DNA from: Gammaproteobacteria bacterium RIFCSPHIGHO2_12_FULL_45_12
GTDB lineage: Bacteria; Pseudomonadota; Gammaproteobacteria; DSM-16500
Reading direction: 5' to 3'
DNA length: 11,185 bases
Assembly (NCBI GenBank): GCA_001801665.1
Contig: MGYH01000001.1
Location: forward strand, 1-11,185
Below the pieces are notes generated by a model. The model was not told the DNA's origin. It saw only the letters and a program-made list of their open reading frames with translations, and searched no databases. The translations under genes were made by a program, and so were the position numbers. Positions 1-5,953 of the stretch are shown one piece after another (the first letter of the stretch is position 1; each line of letters starts with the position of its first letter).

Positions 1-119
1 CCGAAGCAATCCAGAACGTCGTCAAAAATCATGATATTGCATACATTCTGGATTGCTTCGTCGCACAAAACGCTCCTCGCAACGACGATTCTGTTCAAAA
101 AATAATTTATGCAACAACG
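1..119 (-). mobile_element. MITE-like palindromic repeat, copy 1 (cut by window edge)
   Basis: This stretch is the reverse complement of 10254-10372, with 117 of 119 positions identical (differences at 20 and 43). It contains a perfect 15-bp inverted repeat, CGAAGCAATCCAGAA at 2-16 and its complement at 46-60, so it can fold into a long hairpin. Next to it is the outer arm TCGTTGCGAGG in complement (about 75-88), and at 109-117 the terminal motif ATGCAACAA. The other outer arm and terminus, present in the copy at 10251-10413, would lie before position 1. It holds no believable coding sequence. The motif pair 'TTGCGAGGAGCG / CGAAGCAATCCAG' is of a kind that recurs between genes in many bacteria. 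It is probably a non-autonomous element without its own transposase. Confidence 0.8.
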
Positions 120-169
120 TCTCAGCACGTAAAACCAGTCTTTATCAGGGTATTACGTTGCCATTTATT

Positions 170-254
170 TGCCCGAGGCCGGAATCGAACCGGCACGGGA
201 TTAGATCCCGAGGGATTTTAAGTCCCTTGCGTCTACCTATTCCGCCACCCGGGC
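170..254 (-). tRNA. tRNA-Leu(UAA)
   Basis: Read on the minus strand, the 85-nt gene has a seven-pair acceptor stem (GCCCGGG with CUCGGGC, one G-U pair), discriminator A, a T-arm with GGTTCGATTCC, and a long variable arm as expected for a class II leucine tRNA. The anticodon loop CTTAAAA gives anticodon UAA, reading UUA. The 3' CCA is not encoded (the next bases are AAT). It is the last of three tRNAs in the order Gly, Cys, Leu, matching glyW-cysT-leuZ after pgsA in E. coli. No clear intrinsic terminator follows it; the MITE-like repeat begins 50 bp downstream. Confidence 0.96.
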
Positions 255-273
255 AAGCTTACCCATTTTATAG

Positions 274-344
274 AGGCTGAGGTCGGAATCGAACCGGCGT
301 CCACGGCTTTGCAGGCCGCTGCATGACCACTCTGCCACTCAGCC
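274..344 (-). tRNA. tRNA-Cys(GCA)
   Basis: The 71-nt gene on the minus strand has acceptor stem GGCTGAG/CTCAGCC, discriminator U (the usual cysteine identity base), T-loop GGTTCGATTCC and anticodon loop CTGCAAA with anticodon GCA. CCA is not encoded. It lies 67 bp after tRNA-Gly and 19 bp before tRNA-Leu, so the three are probably processed from one transcript. Confidence 0.96.
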
Positions 345-411
345 TTGACAGACCACACTTTATCAAAATAATAAAAAACCCCAGATGTCCTGAGGCTTGC
401 ATGATTCATTC

Positions 412-486
412 TGGAGCGGGAAACGAGGCTCGAACTCGCGACCCCAACCTTGGCAAGGTTGTGCTCTACCACTGAGCTATTCCCGC
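412..486 (-). tRNA. tRNA-Gly(GCC)
   Basis: The minus-strand gene begins GCGGGAATAGCTCAG, has anticodon GCC in the loop TTGCCAA, T-loop AGTTCGAGCCT and discriminator U. The 3' CCA is encoded (412-414 as TGG on the plus strand), unlike the two tRNAs that follow it. It is the first gene of the Gly-Cys-Leu tRNA operon. A strong promoter candidate lies upstream at 558-585. Confidence 0.96.
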
Positions 487-503
487 ATCACATCCATCAC
501 ATC

Positions 504-549
504 AATGAAGACGTTGACTCCCTTTATGCGGCTAAACCCTGTCTTCATT
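504..549 (-). repeat. Inverted repeat in the tRNA operon leader
   Basis: AATGAAGAC at 504-512 is the exact reverse complement of GTCTTCATT at 541-549, with 28 nt between. The hairpin would form just after the predicted transcription start of the tRNA operon and ahead of tRNA-Gly. A 9-bp direct repeat, TGCGGCTAA at 527-535 and 550-558, overlaps it. It may be a processing or antitermination leader structure; its role is not known. Confidence 0.5.
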
Positions 550-557
550 TGCGGCTA

Positions 558-585
558 ATTCTATCTTGGCACATGCTTAAGTCAA
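558..585 (-). promoter_or_regulatory. Sigma-70 type promoter of the Gly-Cys-Leu tRNA operon
   Basis: On the minus strand TTGACT (580-585, five of six to the -35 consensus) is followed after 16 nt by TAGAAT (558-563, five of six to the -10 consensus). The bases after the -10 are TAGCCGC, GC-rich like the discriminator of stringently controlled stable RNA promoters. Transcription would start near 551, some 65 nt before tRNA-Gly. It lies between the pgsA stop and tRNA-Gly, so the tRNAs need not depend on readthrough from the gacA-uvrC-pgsA operon. Confidence 0.6.
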
Positions 586-614
586 GCATTTTATGAAATA
601 TTGCTGAGGATGCA

Positions 615-1214
615 TCAGGATGGGGAGGTAAGCTGCGCCCAAGCGGCTTTCAGATAAATCAGCATCGACCAAATGGTTAACACGGCTGCCACATAAAGTA
701 AAATATAGCCGCCAATAATGACTGGCGTGGCGGTGTCATTATTACAATATAGCAAGGTCACTAATGCAGTCATTTGAATGCTTGTCTTTATTTTGCCAAG
801 TCTTGAAACCGTCACTTTGGCACGTTTACCAATTTCAGCCATCCACTCACGCAAGGCGGAAACAATAATTTCGCGTGCCACAATGACGGCAGCCGGGATG
901 GTCACCACAGCGGGTGTCGTACTCACAAATTGAAAAACAGGTTCAGCAACAATCAGTACCAGGGCGACTGACACCATGAGCTTGTCCGCCACGGGATCCA
1001 GAAACGCACCCAGCTTGGTCGACTGAACCAGATAACGGGCGAGATAACCATCCAGCCAATCTGTGATGGATGCCAGCGCAAACAAGGTGGCCGCCATTAA
1101 ATGCGCCCATTTGAAAGGCAGGTAAAAAATGAGAGCAATTAAAGGAATGACTGAAATACGAACCAGTGTCAGTATATTAGGCCAGGTAAAAAAATAATCA
1201 TGAGTTCGTGTCAT
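615..1214 (-). CDS. pgsA: CDP-diacylglycerol--glycerol-3-phosphate 3-phosphatidyltransferase
   Basis: PgsA makes phosphatidylglycerol phosphate from CDP-diacylglycerol and sn-glycerol 3-phosphate in the inner membrane, the committed step to phosphatidylglycerol and cardiolipin. The 199-residue protein carries the full CDP-alcohol phosphotransferase signature: D52, D55-G56, A59-R60, G69, D73 and D77, with the spacing DxxDGxxAR...GxxxDxxxD. Hydrophobic stretches at about 14-33, 38-51, 79-90, 98-115 and 165-190 fit a multi-span membrane enzyme. The N-terminus (WPNILTLVRI) aligns with the family after an extension of about ten residues, and there is no other Met before it. The start codon lies inside the end of uvrC (17-nt overlap) and has only a weak, distant Shine-Dalgarno, which suggests translational coupling to uvrC. 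The neighbours gacA, uvrC and the tRNA-Gly-Cys-Leu operon match the E. coli order. Confidence 0.96.
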   Translation of the reverse strand: MTRTHDYFFTWPNILTLVRISVIPLIALIFYLPFKWAHLMAATLFALASITDWLDGYLARYLVQSTKLGAFLDPVADKLMVSVALVLIVAEPVFQFVSTTPAVVTIPAAVIVAREIIVSALREWMAEIGKRAKVTVSRLGKIKTSIQMTALVTLLYCNNDTATPVIIGGYILLYVAAVLTIWSMLIYLKAAWAQLTSPS

Positions 1215-3027
1215 GTAGGCTTACAAATATCCTTTCAGCTAAGGACCGATTGATTCCGGGTACTTTCAATAACTCACCAAGACTAGCATGAGCTATCCCC
1301 TGGATGCCACCAAAATAACGCAACAACTCACGCCGTCGCTTTGCGCCAATACCAGGGATATCTTGCAGGACAGAGACACGCCTTGTCTTGTCTCGACGCA
1401 AGCGATGGCCCGTTATGGCAAAACGATGCGCTTCATCCCGAATTTGCTGGATAAAATGAAGTGCCATGGAGTCGCCTGGCAAATGCCAAGGTGCATGCGA
1501 GAGACGATGCAAGGTTTCAAAACCTGGCTTACGGCCAGGCCCTTTGGACACGCCAATCAAGGTTATTTCCTCAAGCTTCAATGTCACCATGACATCATTC
1601 GCTGCCTGAAGCTGAGGCAATCCACCATCGACTAAGACCACATCAGGCAGGGCGGCAGCCGCTTCTTTTTGCAAACGCTCAAAACGACGCATGACGACTT
1701 GCCGCATGGCAGCCACATCATCCCCTGGCGTGATGTCTTTGATATTGAAACGCCGATATTCGCTTTTAATGGGCCCTTCTCGATTAAATACCACACATGA
1801 CCCAACAGCAGCCTCTCCCATGCTATGACTAATATCATAACATTCGATGCGGGCTGGCAAGTGAGCGAGGGATAAGGCTTGCTGAAGTGCCAACATACGC
1901 TCTTCTATAGTTGACCGGGTAAATAAGCGCGCCGCTAAAGATTGTTTTGCATTTTGTTCCGCCATCTCAAGCCATTTTAATTTGTCACCACGGCGCGGCT
2001 GATGCAGCTCAACTTTTCTCCCCGACTGACTTGACAAGACTTGCTCAATCCAGTCCTGGTCTGATGGAGTCGAGCCGGTTAAAATCTCCTTAGGAATGTC
2101 TTCTGTGTGCGCTGGGTGATTAAGATAATGTTGCGTGATAAAGGCCGACATGATGTCACTCGCGGTTGAATTGGCCAAAACACTGGGAAAATAAGCACGA
2201 CTCCCTAATAGTTGACCGCTGCGGATGGCTAGTAACTGAACGCATGCCATTCCCGCCTGCACCGCAAGTCCCAATATATCAGCATGCCCCGTGGCCACAT
2301 TGACATATTGGCGCGCTTGAAGCTGGCGCAGTCGACTAATTTGGTCACGGTATTCTGCCGCCAGTTCAAAGTTTAACGCCGTGGAAGCGGCTTCCATTTT
2401 TTCCTGTAGCAGTGTCACCACCACCTTGCTTTTACCTTGCAAAAACAACATGGCCAACTGAACATTTTGCGCATAATCTGCTTGCGTGATCAACTTAACG
2501 CAAGGGCCAGAACAGCGCCCCACCTGATAAAGCAAACAAGGCCGCGTCCTTGCGTTATAATAGCTATCAGCACACGTTCGCAAATGAAATATTTTCTGCA
2601 GTAAACTGATTGTTTCACGCACCGCGAGCACACTCGGATAAGGACCAAAGCACGCCCCCTTTTTTTTGCGTGGACCGCGATAAAAATCAATGCGTGGAAA
2701 AACATGTTGCGTGGTCATCACGATATAAGGATAGCTTTTATCATCGCGAAGTAAAATATTATAACGGGGACGGTGCTTCTTTATCAACGTGCATTCTAAC
2801 AAAACCGCTTCATTCTCACTATGCGTGACAATCACTTCAATAGTGTGTATGTGTTGTACCAGTGCTTGCGTTTTGGGGTCATTGGTCTTAGCGTTAAAAT
2901 AACTGGCGACGCGCTTTTTTAGATTTCTGGCTTTGCCAATATACAAAATCTCGCCCTGCTCGCCCAACATTTGATAAACACCGGGCTGCTGTGACAGATT
3001 GGCTAGAAATGATTTAAAATTAAACAT
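1198..3027 (-). CDS. uvrC: UvrABC nucleotide excision repair endonuclease, subunit C
   Basis: UvrC makes the 3' and 5' incisions around DNA lesions marked by UvrA and UvrB. The 609-residue length is standard. The GIY-YIG domain is at the N-terminus (GVY 16-18, YIG 29-31, R39, likely catalytic E78) and performs the 3' cut. Cysteines 152, 164, 172 and 176 have the 12-8-4 spacing of the UvrC iron-sulfur cluster. The UVR domain that contacts UvrB is near 201-236. The RNase H-like domain for the 5' cut has acidic residues D398, D437 and D467 (VLVDGG) and the conserved RDEAHRFAITGHR segment at 530-542. Two helix-hairpin-helix motifs fill about 555-605. It starts 17 bp after gacA behind a strong GGAGG located in a hairpin loop (3030-3049), and overlaps pgsA by 17 nt, so it is the middle gene of the operon. 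Confidence 0.98.
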   Translation of the reverse strand: MFNFKSFLANLSQQPGVYQMLGEQGEILYIGKARNLKKRVASYFNAKTNDPKTQALVQHIHTIEVIVTHSENEAVLLECTLIKKHRPRYNILLRDDKSYPYIVMTTQHVFPRIDFYRGPRKKKGACFGPYPSVLAVRETISLLQKIFHLRTCADSYYNARTRPCLLYQVGRCSGPCVKLITQADYAQNVQLAMLFLQGKSKVVVTLLQEKMEAASTALNFELAAEYRDQISRLRQLQARQYVNVATGHADILGLAVQAGMACVQLLAIRSGQLLGSRAYFPSVLANSTASDIMSAFITQHYLNHPAHTEDIPKEILTGSTPSDQDWIEQVLSSQSGRKVELHQPRRGDKLKWLEMAEQNAKQSLAARLFTRSTIEERMLALQQALSLAHLPARIECYDISHSMGEAAVGSCVVFNREGPIKSEYRRFNIKDITPGDDVAAMRQVVMRRFERLQKEAAAALPDVVLVDGGLPQLQAANDVMVTLKLEEITLIGVSKGPGRKPGFETLHRLSHAPWHLPGDSMALHFIQQIRDEAHRFAITGHRLRRDKTRRVSVLQDIPGIGAKRRRELLRYFGGIQGIAHASLGELLKVPGINRSLAERIFVSLHDTNS

Positions 3028-3029
3028 AT

Positions 3030-3049
3030 ATTAGGTGCCTCCACCTAAT
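3030..3049 (-). promoter_or_regulatory. Hairpin holding the uvrC ribosome binding site
   Basis: On the mRNA strand ATTAGGTG, loop GAGG and CACCTAAT form a perfect 8-bp stem with a 4-nt loop. The uvrC Shine-Dalgarno (GGAGG) straddles the end of the stem and the loop, about 10 nt before the ATG. The gacA stop codon TAG (3045-3047) lies in the 5' arm, so ribosomes finishing gacA would open the structure. This suggests translational coupling of uvrC to gacA. The GGA in the loop also resembles a CsrA/RsmA recognition site; that part is inference. Confidence 0.55.
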
Positions 3050-3698
3050 CAATTTCGCATTTACCGCCTTCAATCAAGCCTAAGCGCATTGCCAGTAAGG
3101 TCAGTTCAACATCACTATCCAGATTCAGTTTATCAAAAATGCGATAGCGATAGCTGTTGACGGTTTTAGGGCTTAAACAAAGTTTTTTCGAAATATCCTG
3201 CACCTTCTGTCCTTGGGTAATCATTAACATGATCTGTAGTTCACGCTCTGACAATAAATCGAGTGGAGAGTCATCCCCTTTGGTAAATCGTTTGATCGCA
3301 ATTTGCTGTGCTATTTCTGGACTAATATAACGTTGGCCAGAATGAATGGTGCGGATTGCCCGTATCATTTCTTCCGGGTCGCAACCTTTTGTAATATACC
3401 CTGACGCACCCGCTTGCAGCAGACGCGAGGGATAAGGCTCATCTTCGTAAATAGTCAAGGCAAGAATCTTGATATCAGGGTTATGACGAATCATCTTGCG
3501 GGTGGCTTCCAGGCCGCCAATGCCAGGCATGTGAACGTCCATGACAACCGCATCAGGCACTAATTCTTTCGCTAACAAAACAGCTTCTTCACCGCTGCCA
3601 GCTTCACCAACGACTTTGATGCCAGACACATCTTGCAAAAGACGCTTGATACCCATGCGCACTAATTCGTGATCATCTACTAAAAGAACTTTTATCAA
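3045..3698 (-). CDS. gacA: GacA/UvrY/LetA-family two-component response regulator
   Basis: This is a NarL/FixJ-type response regulator of the BarA-UvrY / GacS-GacA / LetS-LetA line, which in gammaproteobacteria activates small RNAs that sequester CsrA/RsmA. The 217-residue protein has a receiver domain with acidic pocket D8-D9, phosphoacceptor D54 (VVMDVHMPG), T82 and K104, and a LuxR-type helix-turn-helix at about 146-206 (LSERELQIML...VQDISKKLCLSPKTV). Its start codon is TTG, giving MIKVLLVDDHELVR, which matches the family N-terminus exactly; AGGGG precedes it by 6 nt. No ATG fits. tRNA-Ser ends only 25 bp upstream, leaving little room for a separate promoter. uvrC follows after 17 bp, as in E. 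coli and many relatives. No cognate sensor kinase is in the window, as is usual for this family. Family identity is sure; the choice among gacA, uvrY and letA is only naming. Confidence 0.95.
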   Translation of the reverse strand: MIKVLLVDDHELVRMGIKRLLQDVSGIKVVGEAGSGEEAVLLAKELVPDAVVMDVHMPGIGGLEATRKMIRHNPDIKILALTIYEDEPYPSRLLQAGASGYITKGCDPEEMIRAIRTIHSGQRYISPEIAQQIAIKRFTKGDDSPLDLLSERELQIMLMITQGQKVQDISKKLCLSPKTVNSYRYRIFDKLNLDSDVELTLLAMRLGLIEGGKCEID

Positions 3699-3723
3699 TG
3701 CCTTCCCCTAATTCAGCTAGAAT

Positions 3724-3813
<90 letters not shown>

Positions 3814-3854
3814 AACTCTGAACGTATAGATGTTGAACAATTCATCAGCGATGC

Positions 3855-3883
3855 ATAGTAACGTTATTTTAAAATACAGTCCA
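3855..3883 (-). promoter_or_regulatory. Possible promoter of tRNA-Ser and gacA-uvrC-pgsA
   Basis: On the minus strand TGGACT (3878-3883) and TACTAT (3855-3860), each four of six to consensus, are separated by 17 nt. Transcription would start near 3848, some 35 nt before tRNA-Ser. It is the best-spaced pair in the 100-bp gap between dnaQ and tRNA-Ser, but the match is moderate and readthrough from the dnaQ operon is an alternative. Confidence 0.3.
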
Positions 3884-3913
3884 GATGATAAATCACTAAA
3901 TGACGTAAGTTGC

Positions 3914-4621
3914 TCAATGATCAAGCCAAAGACACTGGCCATTTCGCTTCAAATCCTCTAAATATTTTTCATGTTCACGCAAAGACGCTTCATCGGCTTT
4001 TAAAAGGCATAACGCATTTGCTTCAATCACGTCTGTCACCCTCTCACTGGCCAAGCTCCCCGCTCTGGCCGCATCGTCATGAAGGGCATCAAAAAAACTT
4101 CCCTGACCCCCTGTCATGGCAAGATAAACCTGTGTTAATAAAAATGCGTCCAACAGCGCGCCATGATATTCGCGTTTCGTATTATCCACACCATAACGCT
4201 TACACAGCGCATCCAGGCTATTGCGTTGCCCCGCATGCAATTGTCTTGCCAGCTTTAATGTATCCAGCACCGAACAATAGTGAGTCACCGGCTGCCATGA
4301 TCCCCCTGTTAGCGTTAATTCGTGATTGATAAACCCCACATCAAAAGGTGCATTATGAATAATTAATTCAGCGCCATCGATAAAAGCCATCAATTCGTGA
4401 GCGATCTCAGCAAATCGCGGCTTGTCCCGCAAAAAATCATTCTTAATGCCATGCACAGCGATCGCACCGGCCTCAACTTCCCGATCAGGGTTAAGATATT
4501 GATGAAACTGTTCACCTGTTAATTTACGATCAATTAATTCCAGACAACCCACTTCAATGATACGGTGTCCTTCTTCTGGCTTTAATCCGGTTGTTTCCGT
4601 ATCCAGAATAATGTGACGCAT
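3914..4621 (-). CDS. dnaQ: DNA polymerase III epsilon subunit (3'-5' proofreading exonuclease)
   Basis: Epsilon is the proofreading exonuclease of the replicative polymerase core, bound to the alpha and theta or clamp partners. The 235-residue protein (E. coli 243) has all DEDDh-family exonuclease motifs: D7 and E9 (DTETTG), D94 in HNAPFDVGF, and H153 with D158 (YHGALLDA). The first 180 residues form the nuclease. The last stretch, about 205-235 ending GQCLWLDH, corresponds to the C-terminal segment that contacts alpha. The ATG directly follows the rnhA stop (TAA then ATG), with a strong GGGGGAGAG ahead of it inside the rnhA end. In E. coli rnhA and dnaQ diverge; here they are in tandem and probably co-translated. 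Confidence 0.97.
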   Translation of the reverse strand: MRHIILDTETTGLKPEEGHRIIEVGCLELIDRKLTGEQFHQYLNPDREVEAGAIAVHGIKNDFLRDKPRFAEIAHELMAFIDGAELIIHNAPFDVGFINHELTLTGGSWQPVTHYCSVLDTLKLARQLHAGQRNSLDALCKRYGVDNTKREYHGALLDAFLLTQVYLAMTGGQGSFFDALHDDAARAGSLASERVTDVIEANALCLLKADEASLREHEKYLEDLKRNGQCLWLDH

Positions 4622-5089
4622 TTACTCTCCCCCTTTCGCACCAACATGCGGATTCATGAGTTGATCGATGGCCTTGTTGGCAACCTGGTCAACGAGTTCA
4701 TTTTCAGGATGTCCACTATGGCCCCTCACCCAGTGCCACACAATCTTGTGGCGTTTTGCCTCGCGATCCAGTGCTTGCCAAAGGTCAACATTTTTAACCG
4801 GTTTTTTATCGGCTTTCACCCAACCGCGTTGTTTCCATCCCGAAAGCCATTCAGAAATACCCTTCTGGACATATTGTGAATCCGTATAAAGCTCTACTTT
4901 AGAGCTGACGGTTAAAGCAGCCAGCGCCTGAATGGCGGCCATCAATTCCATGCGATTGTTGGTTGTCTCCCGTTCTGCGCCGGAAAGAATTTTTTCGTGC
5001 TGATCGTGGCGCAATAAGGCACCCCAGCCACCAGGCCCTGGGTTGCCGCGACATGCGCCATCCGTATAAATGTAAACAAGTTTCATCAT
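4622..5089 (-). CDS. rnhA: Ribonuclease HI
   Basis: RNase HI cuts the RNA strand of RNA-DNA hybrids, removing primers and R-loops. From this start the protein has 155 residues, equal to the E. coli enzyme, and the catalytic residues even share its numbering: D10 (YTDGACRGNPG), E48 (NNRMELMAA), D70 (LYTDSQYV), H124 (RGHSGHPEN) and D134. The basic handle region (about 80-100, KQRGWVKADKKPVK) is present. The frame stays open upstream to 5239, but the residues there do not look like RNase H and overlap the methyltransferase. The ATG at 5089 (or the next ATG at 5086) overlaps the upstream stop as TGATG, so translation is coupled to the yafS-like gene. dnaQ follows with no gap. Confidence 0.97.
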   Translation of the reverse strand: MMKLVYIYTDGACRGNPGPGGWGALLRHDQHEKILSGAERETTNNRMELMAAIQALAALTVSSKVELYTDSQYVQKGISEWLSGWKQRGWVKADKKPVKNVDLWQALDREAKRHKIVWHWVRGHSGHPENELVDQVANKAIDQLMNPHVGAKGGE

Positions 5090-5847
5090 CACTTTGATTG
5101 CCGTGCAATATGGCCTGAAATCGTGGTTGGCATTCTTAAGCCCGTTAATTGTTGCGTCCACTTCATTTTGATGGGCGTCAAAGGAAAGACCTTTGCCCTT
5201 GCCAGCAAGACATAGGCTGCGCCTAGCATTGGGCAGCACACATTACCGATATGCTCAAGAAAATGCAATTTTTGATAAAGGGATTCATTTTTAATGTGAG
5301 GACGAAACAAAAAACGCTGTTGCTTTTCAAGGCTAAAATCCGCTAGCTGTAACCAATTTTTAACCTTTGCGGCAGGAAGATAATGGCCAGACCAAGGTTG
5401 GGAAGGCGGTCTCGAGAATTGTTTTTTTAATCCCCAAACGCTGTAAGGATTAAAACCAAAGATGGCAACCAGACCTTCCGGTTTAATAATCCTGCAAACT
5501 TCAGACAGTAATTGTCGCGGGTTATCAACAAATTCCAGTGTATGCGGCAACAACACCAAGTCCATGCTGCCGGTCAAGACGGGCAGCTCATGAAAATCGC
5601 CTTCAATGTAATGAGGGCCTCCCGATAAACCAGTTGCCATCAGGGGGCTTGAAATGGTGTGCCATGCCATGGACGTTGCGCAAAGCAAGCTTTGCTGGCT
5701 CGGTACGCCCACCAAAATGGCTTGTTTGCCAAAATGATGACGCAACAACTGGCGGGTCAACGATTGCTCTATATCCAGTAGGTCGCGCCCCAAAAAGTCA
5801 TGTGACAGCCATTGATTCCAATGATGAAGTGTTCTGTAACCATGCAT
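5089..5847 (-). CDS. YafS-like class I SAM-dependent methyltransferase
   Basis: This 252-residue protein looks like a Methyltransf_11-type enzyme, and its place next to rnhA and opposite mltD is that of E. coli yafS, whose substrate is not established. The fold can be followed from the acidic stretch and strand at about 79-105 (YIEGDFHELP, then SMDLVLLPHTLEF), through NPRQLLSEVCRIIKPEG (about 110-126) to the strand LVAIFGFNPYSVWG. The usual glycine-rich SAM loop is not canonical: strand ILVGVPSQ (about 44-51) has VGVP instead of a GxGxG. The hydrophobic C-terminal part (about 205-220) is probably a helix of the fold. The ATG at 5847 is preferred; a TTG one codon earlier is possible. Upstream GGGAGATGGAAAAG gives a ribosome site. 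First gene of the yafS-rnhA-dnaQ operon; the stop overlaps the rnhA start. Confidence 0.85.
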   Translation of the reverse strand: MHGYRTLHHWNQWLSHDFLGRDLLDIEQSLTRQLLRHHFGKQAILVGVPSQQSLLCATSMAWHTISSPLMATGLSGGPHYIEGDFHELPVLTGSMDLVLLPHTLEFVDNPRQLLSEVCRIIKPEGLVAIFGFNPYSVWGLKKQFSRPPSQPWSGHYLPAAKVKNWLQLADFSLEKQQRFLFRPHIKNESLYQKLHFLEHIGNVCCPMLGAAYVLLARAKVFPLTPIKMKWTQQLTGLRMPTTISGHIARQSK

Positions 5848-5953
5848 CAAAGCTTTTCCATCTCCCGACTAATTTTGCTACTATACCATACCAGATGATA
5901 CCGTACAGTAATCAATCAATATTAATGTTAGGCAACCACTTTGGAGTCGTTGC
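5848..5953. promoter_or_regulatory. Divergent control region between yafS-like gene and mltD
   Basis: The 106-bp gap must hold promoters in both directions. For the minus strand a good -10, TATAGT (5880-5885), lies 33 nt before the yafS-like ATG, but the -35 is poor. For the plus strand, TTGCTA (5875-5880) with TACCGT (5899-5904) at 18 nt is only a weak candidate. Three copies of ATACC (5883-5887, 5888-5892, 5898-5902) sit on the -10 region and could be a regulator target or chance. Confidence 0.4.

Noticed and set aside
53..280. Open frame on the plus strand (75 codons)
   Set aside because: It runs through the repeat and across tRNA-Leu in antisense; there is no ribosome site, and the reading is an accident of the palindrome.
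233..472. Open frame on the minus strand across the tRNA genes
   Set aside because: It translates tRNA-Gly and tRNA-Cys sequence and cannot be a real protein gene.
1288..1635. 115-codon frame antisense to uvrC
   Set aside because: uvrC is fully conserved on the other strand over the whole stretch; this frame is a shadow.
3910..4329. 139-codon frame antisense to dnaQ
   Set aside because: It overlaps catalytic motifs of dnaQ and has no ribosome site or recognisable domain.
5090..5239. Longer N-terminus for RNase HI
   Set aside because: The extra residues are unlike the family and lie inside the methyltransferase gene; the start at 5089 restores E. coli length and numbering.
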